NCBI GenBank assembly: GCA_940671915.1
Contig: CALNVZ010003432.1
Location: 5,915,786-5,979,785, forward strand
Direction: 5' to 3'
DNA length: 64,000 nucleotides
Source of the DNA: Paracentrotus lividus
Taxonomy: Eukaryota; Echinodermata; Echinoidea; Camarodonta; Echinidae
In this document: positions 1 through 11,100 of the stretch, in pieces
Position numbering within the stretch: the first letter of the stretch is position 1
How the letters are laid out: each line of letters starts with the position of its first letter
Translations under genes and position numbers: made by a program
Notes under the pieces: model-generated
What the model was told of the DNA's origin: nothing
The model's input: only the letters and a program-made list of their open reading frames with translations
Databases searched by the model: none

Positions 1-598
1 TATAACGTAATATTATATTCAATTTGAAATTTAGTCTTTCTATTTCCCGGCTGTCCTATACTCCCTTACTATTTTACTTTATTTCTCTCTTTCTCTCCGT
101 CCCTCCTCTCATATATATTATTATATATTTTAATACAATTGTCATGACTATATTATTTCATGACATCTGAATGGGTCGATGGACTACTTGGAGCCCTAAC
201 TGAACTGTTAGCTGGTAAACAAATCTGAGAGGCTTATATTCTTTTGGGGCCATTGGTCGAACAATTTCCCATTTATTATTTGATTTTTCCTCGTAATAAC
301 AAATATTATATTCATTTTGAAATATTATTTGATTATGAATTATGTCTATTTTGAAATATCTTAATTTTGATAATTTGGTTTCTCTTTTAATTTTCCGGCT
401 ACCTATACTGTCTTAGTTTATATATCTCTTTGAGCATCCTCACCACCTCCTTCATAACATGGATTTTTAATTATTATTTTATATGACGCACCTTTTTCCT
501 TCACTCTCTCTCTTTGGGGTGTATATTTTTTATGACGCCCTTTTTGAAATTTCATTAAAAAAAATAAAAACAAACAAACGAAAGACAATTTCAGCCGA

Positions 599-639
<41 letters not shown>

Positions 640-1520
640 GTTGTTGTTTAAAATATATTAATAAAAGAGGAATATTGTGTTGTTATATTACATGTAAAAA
701 TGTGTCGATACCTTGACAACCGTCCGCCATAGATTGTTTATTCCTTTTCCCCATCTCTCTCTCTCTCTCTCCCTTTCTTTTCTCTCTCTCTCTCTCTTTC
801 TTTTCTCTCTCTCTCTATCTTTCCCCTCCGAGGCAAGTTTCTTTCTTATACATATTTTATATATACGATTAGACTTCTTTTCCTTCTAGATTTTGCTAAC
901 TTTGCATTCGGAATTAATATCAATCATCACAAAAAAAAAATTTTTAAGTTATAAAAAAAAATTTAAAAAAATCAGGCTCTGCTGATCAACGAATTATTCA
1001 AATATAATACTTAATTACTTTTATCCTTTTCTCGTTCCATCCTCTTACTACTCATAGTTTTACTTTCTTTTTTCTATTCCTTTCCGGATTTGGCCACTAT
1101 ATATTTTACTCATCGGTTTAATTGACTGAAGGCATTCCTTTTCAGGATGTATCTCAGGTAAAAAATACATTATCAAAACATTATTCTTGAAGCATGCAGC
1201 CCTTCCGTGAACGGAAATACATCCCCCCCCCCCAAAAAAAAAAAGAGACCCGAATCAAGTTAGACTGATCTAGATGAGAGGTATATGAGATAATTAGTTT
1301 ATGATTTACCCCGTAACCGGTAACATATATATATATAGGCCTATAATCATTAAAAAAATATATAATTTTAGTGGTTTGGTTTCTCTATCAATTTCCCGGC
1401 TGTCCATCCTCCCTTACTATTTTACTATATACATATATCTCTCTCTCTCACTTCTCTATAACATGTATATTTTATTATTATTATTTTATGCTGCCCCTTT
1501 CTCTCTTTCTCTCTCTCTCT

Positions 1521-1560
<40 letters not shown>

Positions 1561-1600
1561 GATTAACTTTGTTTTTGCTTTCTTAAAGACACCATAGATT
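1..1600. repeat. Degenerate repeats with pyrimidine tracts and poly-T
   Basis: A unit with a TTTCCCGGCTGTCC-like core, followed by a CCTTACTATTTTAC-like stretch and a CT/T-rich tail, recurs at about 25-120, 370-540 and 1370-1560. The copies are diverged. Pure T runs occur at 602-636 and about 1524-1555, CT-rich blocks at about 750-825 and 1500-1523, and a C run followed by an A run near 1222-1244. No coding region is supported; the open frames here are translations of these tracts. Confidence 0.6.
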
Positions 1601-2262
1601 ATAGCGATCGATCGGCAGAATTTCTTTACTCACATTTTCGTCTGTCGTTTTTCATCGAAAATGGCGAGATTGCATCCAAACGTTCCTATTTTATGACTTC
1701 TGAATGTCACGTTGCACTGCTTTTAGTGTTAAGTGATTTGTTGAGCAAAGTGTTGAAACTAAAAAAACAACAATGGCGACAAACATTCGTACCAAACCTC
1801 GATACCCAAAGAATATAGAGGGGGAAAGCGTTAGATTTCACGCGTTCATGCAGTACAGATACGATGGAAGCTGTGTAGGGTCTCACTGCGCATAAGCCGC
1901 ACAACACGCGAGAACGGGTACTACCCATTTTCGGGCAGTGGCAGCTCTCCGTTTTATTGTCCTTCGGCTTCGGCTTTTAATATATAGATAGCGTGTTTCT
2001 GCTAGGAATGGGAGCCCCTGTTACAATTGCCCCGTGTTACATGTGTCCCCGGTCTCCCCTAGTTGAGGGTCTGAAGTAGTTAAGTTTGCATGTCATGTTT
2101 AAATGCTTGGCAACATACTCGATCCTACGAATTAGAAAATATATGTCACCAATTTTTAAAAACTTTTCTGACCCTAATAATAGAGGTCAAATGTCAATTT
2201 CATTTCTAAAAAGTATAAACATGAAGGTAATTAAATACTCTCTATTATGGCACCAAACTTAT
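1601..2262. other. Unassigned sequence
   Basis: I see no repeat pair, RNA gene or coding region that I can support here. A short ATG frame at about 1661 closes after a dozen codons. Any 5' exons of the ZU5-UPA-Death gene would lie here or to the left of the window, but none could be recognised. Confidence 0.3.
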
Positions 2263-2683
2263 TGGCCCGAATTCTCAAAGGTGGTTTCAAAACCGTGGAC
2301 TGAAACTATGGATTATGTAAATTTTGTGTAATAATTACGCTTAATTTGGCGTGTACTTTGAGAATTAAAGGTCCAATACGAATGTGCAATTTTGTCAGAG
2401 CGCACTAAATTTACGCTTGTTGCTGTGGTTAAGTCTGCTGTTTATTTAAATTAATTTAAATCAGCCGTTGACTCAACATTGGACTCCTTAATTCAAAACT
2501 GAGGGCTTATTATTCTAAAACCATAGCAACAAGCAAAAATTTAGTGTGCTGTGACAAAATCGCGCATTCATTTTGGACCTTTCTCAATGTCCGCGCCAAA
2601 ATTAAGCGTAATTATTACACAAAATTTACATAATCCATGGCTTCGGTCCACGGGTTTGAAACCACCTTTGAGAATTCGGGCCA
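2263..2683. mobile_element. Palindromic MITE, TGGCCCGAATTC family, copy 1
   Basis: The 421-bp unit is an imperfect palindrome along nearly its whole length. It begins TGGCCCGAATTCTCAAAGG and ends with the reverse complement, CCTTTGAGAATTCGGGCCA. Matching inner blocks include the ATGTAAATTTTGTGTAATAA stretch and its complement. There is no ORF. It is related to 14943-15358 and to the fragment at 17239. A non-autonomous DNA transposon is inferred; superfamily not assigned. Confidence 0.85.
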
Positions 2684-2750
2684 GTGTGTTTAGAAAATTA
2701 ATGCTGATGCTTTTCTTCCAAATACAATTTTTGTCTAAGGGACTCTTTTA

Positions 2751-3389
2751 GGCACCCCTGCTTGTTGACCACATCGTGGCTTCAAAGAATTACTCAAGTT
2801 CTTGTATGCGCTTACATGTATTAAACCCAATGCATTCAGAGCAGCTGTTAACTACTGTATTCACTGTTATTTTCGCACAATTAATTTTTCGAGCTAAGCG
2901 GCCTCAAAGAAAGTTCACAGGTTCTTGAATTCGGGCTGCATGTACGTAAGCACGCAATTGAATCCTCGCAATACATACATAAAAAAAGCATGCTCATTTA
3001 TTGGCAGGTTTTTTAATTTGCGCCTGCCAATCTTCGCGGCACCCCTGCTTGTTGACCACATCGTGGCTTCAAAGAATTACTAAAGTTCTTGTATGCGCTT
3101 ACATGTATTGAACCCAATGCATTCAGAGCAGCTGTTAACTACTGTATGCACTGTTATTTTCGCACAATTAATTTTTCGAGCTAAGCAGCCTCAAAGAAAG
3201 TTACTACTGTATTCACTGTTATTTTCGCACGATTAATTTTTCGAGGTAAGCGGCCTCAAAGAAAATTCACAGGTTCTTGAATTCGGGCTGTATGTACGTA
3301 AGCACGCAATTGAATCCTCGCAATACATACATAAAAAAGCATGCTCATTTATTGGCAGGTTTTTTAATTCGCGCCTGCCGATCTTCGCG
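2751..3389. repeat. Tandem duplication of a ~287-bp unit
   Basis: Unit 1 (2751-3037) begins GGCACCCCTGCTTGTTGACC and is repeated almost base for base from 3038. Unit 2 is about 65 bp longer because the block containing TTATTTTCGCAC and AATTTTTCGAG is itself duplicated within it. The array ends about 125 bp before the first recognised exon. Confidence 0.9.
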
Positions 3390-3515
3390 CGAAATCTGCA
3401 AAAATTAATGAACCGCCAATAACATGATTACAGTATTCAACGAGTTTCTTTACTCTCCAAATCGCTCTCAGTATATGCTTCCTTCATCTACGAATTAAAT
3501 ACATTTATTTTCTAG

Positions 3516-3833
3516 ATTTGACTTGGACCCGTGGATACGTTGATAGCAGGGGCAAAGACTTGTCAATTCCTTCGTATGGGTTCATACTCTCTATCCCGCC
3601 TGGAGCATTGGAGGAAGGATCTTGTGAATTGATAAAATGTGAAGCACTGCCATCATTGCCAGACAATCTCAAACTGAACTTTGATGACTTGATAGTCAGT
3701 CCTGGGTTTCAGTGCTTCCCACCCGGACTTCAGTTCAAGAAGCCTGTGAAGCTGATCATACCACATTGTGCAGTCTTCAATTATCCTTCGAGAGTTCGCA
3801 CAGTCCTCATTTCTACAGACGGACAACATTCAG
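3516..3833 (+). CDS. Exon 1 of those found: ZU5 domain
   Basis: The exon follows a TTATTTTCTAG acceptor and ends at CAG before GTATTT. It carries 2 leading bases of a split codon, 105 codons and 1 trailing base. The peptide has the ZU5 opening: YVDSRGKDLSIP, then FILSIPPGALEEG, matching the (D)xRGG...L.IPPGA signature of UNC5 and ankyrin ZU5 domains. It continues with SPGFQCFPPGLQFKKPVKL, which fits the family's '...P.G..F..PV.L..PH' segment. The incoming phase is not zero, so at least one coding exon lies upstream. Confidence 0.9.
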
Positions 3834-5119
3834 GTATTTATATAACTATTTTCCTTATTCAATTTAATTAATTAAAAGTTATACTTTTGATAACATTTAT
3901 CAGTCTTCAATACAACATATCCACCTTAATGTTTCTTTGTGTTCACTATTACCTGGCTGAGCTAGGCTACCCTGCTAAGGTGCACTTGGCATTTGAGGAA
4001 TTTATTTCACCAGTAACCATTTACATCACCTGGTTTGAGTGTGACAAAATTTATAGATTAATGTAATCACATGTTTTCATTTCATTTCTTTTATTTTCAA
4101 TTCTGATAAAAACAAATTCAAAATCATATACATGACAAATTGCATAGTATTACAAGTACATTTACGTCTAAAAGAGCAAAAAAAATTGCCAACAAACATG
4201 AAAAAACAATAGCAGTAACATGTTAATCATTATTACATCAAATCAGATATCAGGTGTGCTTTTTAAAAGTCTTTCATCTTTATTGGTTGTACATGTATTG
4301 TACTGAACTATGACTGGAATAGGTTTTTCCACAATGTGAAGCCCAGCCGCGTGCACAAAATGCATCTGAAAATAAAGTGAAATACAAGTCCTTTTTGATG
4401 ACTTTTAGAGGACACTCCATTTCATGACACTCTGACAACCTGACACCCTCCATTTTAAAGGGATGCAGTAAGTCATATTCAACATGAGTGACACAACAAT
4501 TTGAGAGACAGAAGGTTGCATATCTTCGCACTTGTAGGTTAACCCTAACTTACCTGGAGGGGGTCCCCCCTCCGTATTTTTTGCGATATATTCAACACAC
4601 AAAATTTTTTGACCGCGTCACTTGCTGACTTTTTAGTTTTACGCCGTTACGAAATAACGCAACATTATGTAAGTGCACATCAGACCAAAAATTGCTGAAA
4701 AAGTGATTTCATGTACAAAGTCAATACAAAATGTGTTTTGAGCCAAAATTCATAAATGAGTGATTTACTTCAAAAGAATGATATATTTGGCTACTTTGCT
4801 ATTCGTCCTCGAATCGCCCAACCTACCGAAACTTTAACCCCGAAAATTTTTGCTCTATTGTCTCCTATTTTCCCTTCCCTTAATATATGAAGGGCGCCCT
4901 CTTACGATAAGGGCACTCAGCCAAATCCTTCCCCTAAATCCTCCTCTTTTCTCATCGGCTGCCGCCGAGCGAGTAGCCTCGAAAATTTGCTCCCGCAAAT
5001 GGGTTTGTTTTTCACTTTTTTAGTGATATTTTGATGCCTAATTTGTGGGGTCTTGCTCTTACCGTATTTGCCGGCGATAAGGCCGCAGCGCCGTATAAGC
5101 CGCACCCCCTTTTTGACAA

Positions 5120-5164
<45 letters not shown>

Positions 5165-8100
5165 TAACAAAAAATATCTAGAAATCTACAAAGAAAAGTA
5201 AGAAATAAGCCCTGAAAAGAGCAGCCAATGATTCATTTTTTAAGTACTCAAAAGAAATTGCTCAAAAGATAATGACAAGTCAGAATCTAGAGACTTAGCA
5301 AAGAAATCGCTCTGCCAGCTGCAGCTGATCGATCATTCACACAGCTAGCACAAAATCACAACAAACACACCAGCACAGCAGGCAGCATACATGTGTGCTC
5401 TGCGATCAGCCAACAAATGTTCCGATTTTGCTGCTAAAATCACATCTTTGGAACAAGTTTCCAACATGTGGTAGTGATGGCTTATGAAATATTTACATAG
5501 GCTCTTATATCCTACCTTTTTTCTTGAATATAATATTAAAATTAAAGCTGAAAATCTAGATCTAAAAGATGGCAAAGATCGCATATTTTTCAGCTATTTT
5601 TTAGCTGTGCATAAGATGAACTACAGAGGGCGGCAGATCACCAAACATCATATTTTGTACTGGAAGTCACCTTCGCGATCAATTAAAAAAAAAAATTTTT
5701 TTTTGGACATGTATTTTGCTCAGAAATAATCATTATCGACAGCAATTGAAAAGAAAACTGAGTGCTGAGGTTTGTTCATGAAAAAAATAATTTTTCATCA
5801 CCACAAAGTAGCTCAAACTTGTTGGTAAGATCTTCTATTCCTGTGGTTCCTATTGCAATGTTTTACCAGTCCCATATGTGCAAAAACATGTTTTTTCAAG
5901 GTGTTGAAGATACCCGATTTTGTTGTTGTCCCGTATAAGCCGCACCCCGACTTTGCGACATCATTTTATCCAAAAATACTGCGGCCTTTACGCCGGCAAA
6001 TACGGTAGTCGTCCTAGCTAACGTCTAGGTCGTGGTTTCCTATATTTGGGAGTAAATTGAGGGCCGTTTTTTGAGTAATTCTTTTGATTTTACGGCGACT
6101 TCTCCCTGGTTTTTTGACCTTCATTAGTCTCTTGGAAATGGTCAATTCCTACAATGTTGTAATTACCGGTCGCTAATATTTTGAGTCAGACGTCGCAGCA
6201 GTCCGTCCCTCAGAGTCGCGTCGCTTCGACCACTCCGTTGTAGGGCTTTCCGTCGGAACCTAAGAAGGTTACACACTGATTTGAGGGATTTAACCTCTTC
6301 CTCCTTGGAGTTCGTACTCACAAATCCGCATCGAGAAATTTTTAGATTTCTCTAATTTAAAGGAAAGGGGGGGGGGGTGTTTGATAGCAGATCATCGCTC
6401 CACCCTTGCAAGGGTACTCAGATCGCGCTTCGATGATGTTGATTAACGAAACTGCGACGTATTAGGCCCGTCTATCTGATAGTTTTGTTCTTCAGAAGAA
6501 GAAGTTCACTGCTCAGCTCGGACTCAACCGAGGTTGTCCGAGAAGAATCCGGGTTTTTAGCCTAAATACGATCTGTATGCAGGATTCGAACCGGAAGTAT
6601 CTCAGGATCTTATGTAATTTCCGGATTAGATCTTATGAGATACAGATCCTTGAGTTATCTACCTAAAACTCACTAGGAAGAATTAAGGGAAGATCTAAGG
6701 CGAGAATTATCCTTCGTTCAGGAGGACGAGGATTCCTTCTTTCAGACATTATCTTCAATACTGTTTGAGACGACAGACGAAATACGGGTCACAAATCGGA
6801 CCTCATGAACAAAGAAGGTCCACTTGTAGCTGATCTGATCGCTCCCGGAGTCAGATGGAGGGAGGTTTATGTCAGAAGAATCAAACTTCTGGCATCTCTA
6901 AAGAACTGGAGTTCGAGTTCCGACAAAGAAAAATTTTACCCTGAAAAATCTTCATCCCGGTCGGTCTTTCTTGCGTCCTCTGTCCCACCAGAGGGATAGA
7001 GTCTGCAGGAAAGAGATTTTGAGATAACTTGGGGACATGGAGGTCTTATTCCCAGTTTTACTGGACAGGTTTCCGGTGGACTCAAAATCCCGTTGGAGTC
7101 GGGATTTTACAGAGGCCGAGAAGTCGGCCAAGGAACTTCAGAGAAGGTTAGAAAAGTTTGGAAACAACCTCCGAGTCTGCTTATTACGCATCGGCTTGTA
7201 CCAACAACCCTCACGTCAACCGTTCTATGACCTGGATCATCCGTCTGACAATGTAGTCAGACACGACGCTCTGCATCAGAACCAGTCGGGTCGCGGAGAT
7301 CGCGTTGGTCAGTGGGGTATAAGCGATGACAGGAGTAGTTCAGGTCCACTTCAAACTCTCATCCCTTTAGTAAGGGAAGGAAACGCCTGAGGTGACTTTC
7401 CGCCTTCGTTTGGGGAATTATTGGGTCCGGTGGAAGGCCGACTCCGGAGATCCCTCCGACTCGAATTTCGATCTCTAACGATTGTTATCATTTCAACAAT
7501 CAGAGTCGGTCTCATATTAGACCTCGAGGAACCGCTACCTGGGGGTGTCTTCAGGAGTCATCCACCCAAACCTCTTGATGTGTCCCTTGTCCTGGAACAC
7601 AGCTCAAAGGAAGAAATCGAGAAAGCCACAATCTACCCTATTTTGTGTCTATCTTCTATATTCTTTGTCCCCAAGCGCGGAGACTCGATACGTGTGTTCT
7701 CACTTGGGAGGACCAGCAACAAACTCTAAGTTTCAAGCTGCATCATCTCTTGAATGAGTTAGGAGTTGATTCCATCCTATTAGGGACTCAACCGGACACC
7801 GCGAATCATCTGACGAGACCTAGTTTGGAGATAGTAGAAGATCCGATCCACTTATAGGATCTCGGATCGCACTGAGAAGGTTTTCAAGCGATATTACGAC
7901 AAGGATGTCATGATGACTATCGAAGTTATTAGTCCGGGTTCCTAAAATGGCAGACTATTAATGCGACCTCTCAATTTCGGCTCTTGAGACTTTTTCAGTC
8001 TGGATTTCAGTTCGCCTCCGTCGAGAAATTCCTTTTCTACTGAAATTAGACCTCCTATCCATCTTTGGGTGGATAAGGGGTTCACTCCTCAAGGAAGACA

Positions 8101-11100
8101 TTGTAGCTCCTCCGTTCTTCAACTATGTTGACCGCACATGAGTCACAATTAGGAGGGAGAGTTCATTATCAGGGCCTCTTGACTTCGGTGATTGGAATCT
8201 CCGAGACTTTGTCTCTCAGCAACGCTTGGAGCGTCTGAAGGTGAGGAAGTTTCTTCCTCTTTTCAAGGACCATTGCAAGGACCGGACAGTTGACGATTGA
8301 ACAGACATCGGGGGGAGTGATGTCTTATATCGTTCGCCAAGGAGATCCACTCTCCCTGATATGGAGCAGAGTAACCTTTCAACTCTGGATCTGGTGCAAC
8401 GGTGTGAACATCGGTCCAGTCGCTTCGCACATACCATAATTGGAGAACGTTATTAACCTTTTTCCCGCGACGGGAAAGTGTCTCACTTCAGAGTGGTCGC
8501 TGTTTTCCCAGATCTTCACGCGAATGAGTCGCAAGTTCGACCTTAGTTTGACTTCTTCACGTCAGTTATGAACTTCCACATTCCGAAGTTATGTTCAAGA
8601 TAAAGGAGATGATGGGATTTACCCAGGATGCCATCTCAATTCCCGGAACGGTCCGGAAGTCCTTTTCTCTCTCCCGGTAATATTTTCCTGTTGTCACTAG
8701 GAAGAAATAGGAAGGACAGGACGTCGGCGATTATCATCACTCCTCTCTGCCACAACCGGGCTTGATTGTGACAGTTTTCTCCCTCTGGCTGACAGAGAAA
8801 CCATGGCACTTGCTGTGGTGCGAGAACTTAGTATGCCAGCTATGGGTAGAGTTAATTCTCGAGCACCTGAAACATCTTCCTTTTCTGTTCAGCCGTTATC
8901 AAGAAGTCAGTTCGAGCAACAGGATTCGACGATCGTGCTCCTCTCTGCCTTTAGAGAGTAGGAGTGTATCCACTAGTAAAGTTCCCTCTTCCGAACGGTA
9001 AATTTTCTGTGGGTTCCGAGAGAAACCTTTCTCCCGTCCATAGCGTTCTTCATCATCGTTCGCTCGACGAGGGTAATTCACTGCTTACCCTAGGTGGATA
9101 CAGATCAGCTATTCAGCTATCTCAGCTATTTTCTATTTCCTACAGACGGATAGTCAGTTTCAGCTGTTCCTCTGTCATCAGTTCTTCTTAGTTCTCTGTC
9201 CCTTAAGAGACCCTAACTCAGACCTCGGGTCCCTACTGGAAGTGGTCGCGAGTGCCGCAGGTCCTAGCTAACACTCCTTCGCACCACCGTTTCTAATTCT
9301 TGTCTGGATAGGACTACCAAGAGGTACTCCCTGAGTACCATAATGTCGAGAAGACACTAAGTTGTCGCTCGCTCTTCTTTTTCAACGAGCCACATATGTT
9401 GAGAATTTAGAGATGTTAGTCTTATCCATTTTGGCATGTTTGAACGAAAAATCAGACAGAGTTTCCGGGATTGTATAAGAATTTCCTACGTCCCTTTAGT
9501 CAAATTCTCATCGTTGCGCATTGTCAGAGTGTGGCGCCCGGTGTAGACATTCAATGATTCCTGAAAAATGTCCAAGGTGGTTATATCCATGGAATCTTTC
9601 GGACCAGTACCGAGAAGTACTATCTCGAGATGGATAGTAGCAGCTATTAAAACTGCGGACCCGAGGGCCAGGGTACCTGGCTCTATTTTAGGAACCTCGA
9701 TACGAGGGTACCAGCCTTTCGTGGACATTTTTTGGGGGGAAATTTCCGTGGAGAAAATATGTAAATCAGTTCATGGGTGAACGTTTCTGCGATGGAAGGA
9801 AATTTTTCTCTATGTTCCTATCATGGCTACGGCGTCATCCTTATTCAACTAAAACTGTAGGTGTTGTCCCTCCCCAGTACCAATCGGTGCTGGTCGTATA
9901 GCAAAGTAGGCAAATATATCATTCTTTTGAAGTAAATCATAAAAATTAGCACTAATTTTATTATTTACGATAAAGAATTATATATTTGCCTACAATCCCT
10001 CCCTCCGTCCCCCGTTCCATCACTACATAGAAGTTTTAGGGTAGTATGAGACAAGAGGAGGATTTAGGGGAAGGATTTGGCTGAGTGCCCTTATCGTAAG
10101 AGGGCGCCCTTCATATAAGGGAAGGGAAAATAGGAGACAATAGAGCAAAAATTTTTGGGGTTAAAGTTTTGGTAGGTTGGGCGATTCGAGGACGAATAGC
10201 AAAGTAGGCAAATATATAATTCTTTATCGTAAATAATAAAATTAGTGCTAATTTTTATGATTATTTTTACTTTTATTGACAAAAGTCATTTAATTTGATG
10301 CTATTTATGGCGGAAATAATTTCACAGACAAATTTTGTTTTCGAAAAAAGAATGAAAATAAAAACGTAAAAAACAAAGAAATTTTAAAAACAATTTACAT
10401 AAGAAATCAATTTTGGTACCGGAATTGTTTTCATTTACAATTGTTAGGAATGCTATAAAGAATATTTTCACCAACAACATACCTCAAAATAATTGTAGCA
10501 TATTAAGTACCCCAACATTTAAGAAATCTTTGAAATGCTATCTGTTTAACGCATAATTAGTTGGCTTTTATTCAAGGGCTGATTGCTCTATGTACATGTA
10601 TACTCATAAATATGTTTTAATGTAATATTTTCTATGTTTGTATTATTCTATCTATGTTTATACTTTAATTATGTAAAGCGCTATGGTACAATCGTGAATA
10701 GCGTTTCTTAAATACTAATATTATTATTATCATAATTAGCTTTCTAGGAGCTTCATTAAAGGTAGTGTTAGCCTTTTGCAGGCAAAAATATTACATTTCT
10801 AGTTTTTGAGAGGATATGGAAGTATATCAGTGACTATATCTTCCCACAACTTGATTAAGCTCAAATGTGTATGTTTGTCATTATAGTGCGATTATCAAAA
10901 TTCATTCCTATTTTTTCGAACCTCGAAAAAATATACCGTACGGTGCGAACCGTTGACCGTTAGCGCAGAAAATAACGCGCGCTGATGCACCGTGTGTATA
11001 TTGCTGTGTGTGGTCCGTGCTGCATACGCTGTAGTATCAACGATGTTGATGGACAGCTGGTCTAGATTGGTAGTCAGATTTTCGTTTCATATTACTGATC

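Larger units (their letters stand above)
4761..10261 (+). mobile_element. DIRS-type tyrosine-recombinase retrotransposon, decayed
   Basis: This element is recognised by structure and by coding remnants. Terminal inverted repeats lie at 4761-4949 and 10054-10261, the right one longer. An internal complementary region at 9896-9994 is the reverse complement of the two outer ends joined together, overlapping in TGAT. That arrangement, with no target duplication, is diagnostic of DIRS elements. The remnants of reverse transcriptase, RNase H and tyrosine recombinase appear in DIRS order on the + strand. Frameshifts, stops and a missing RT core make it inactive. A separate 0.94-kb DNA element is inserted at 5062-6005. 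Confidence 0.9.

Noticed and set aside
1661-1699. First exon of the ZU5-UPA-Death gene starting at ATGGCGAGATTG
   Set aside because: The frame closes after a dozen codons, with no donor before the stop.
7037-7390. 117-aa frame as an independent host gene
   Set aside because: It lies inside the DIRS element with the same composition and no splice context; it is better explained as degenerate gag.
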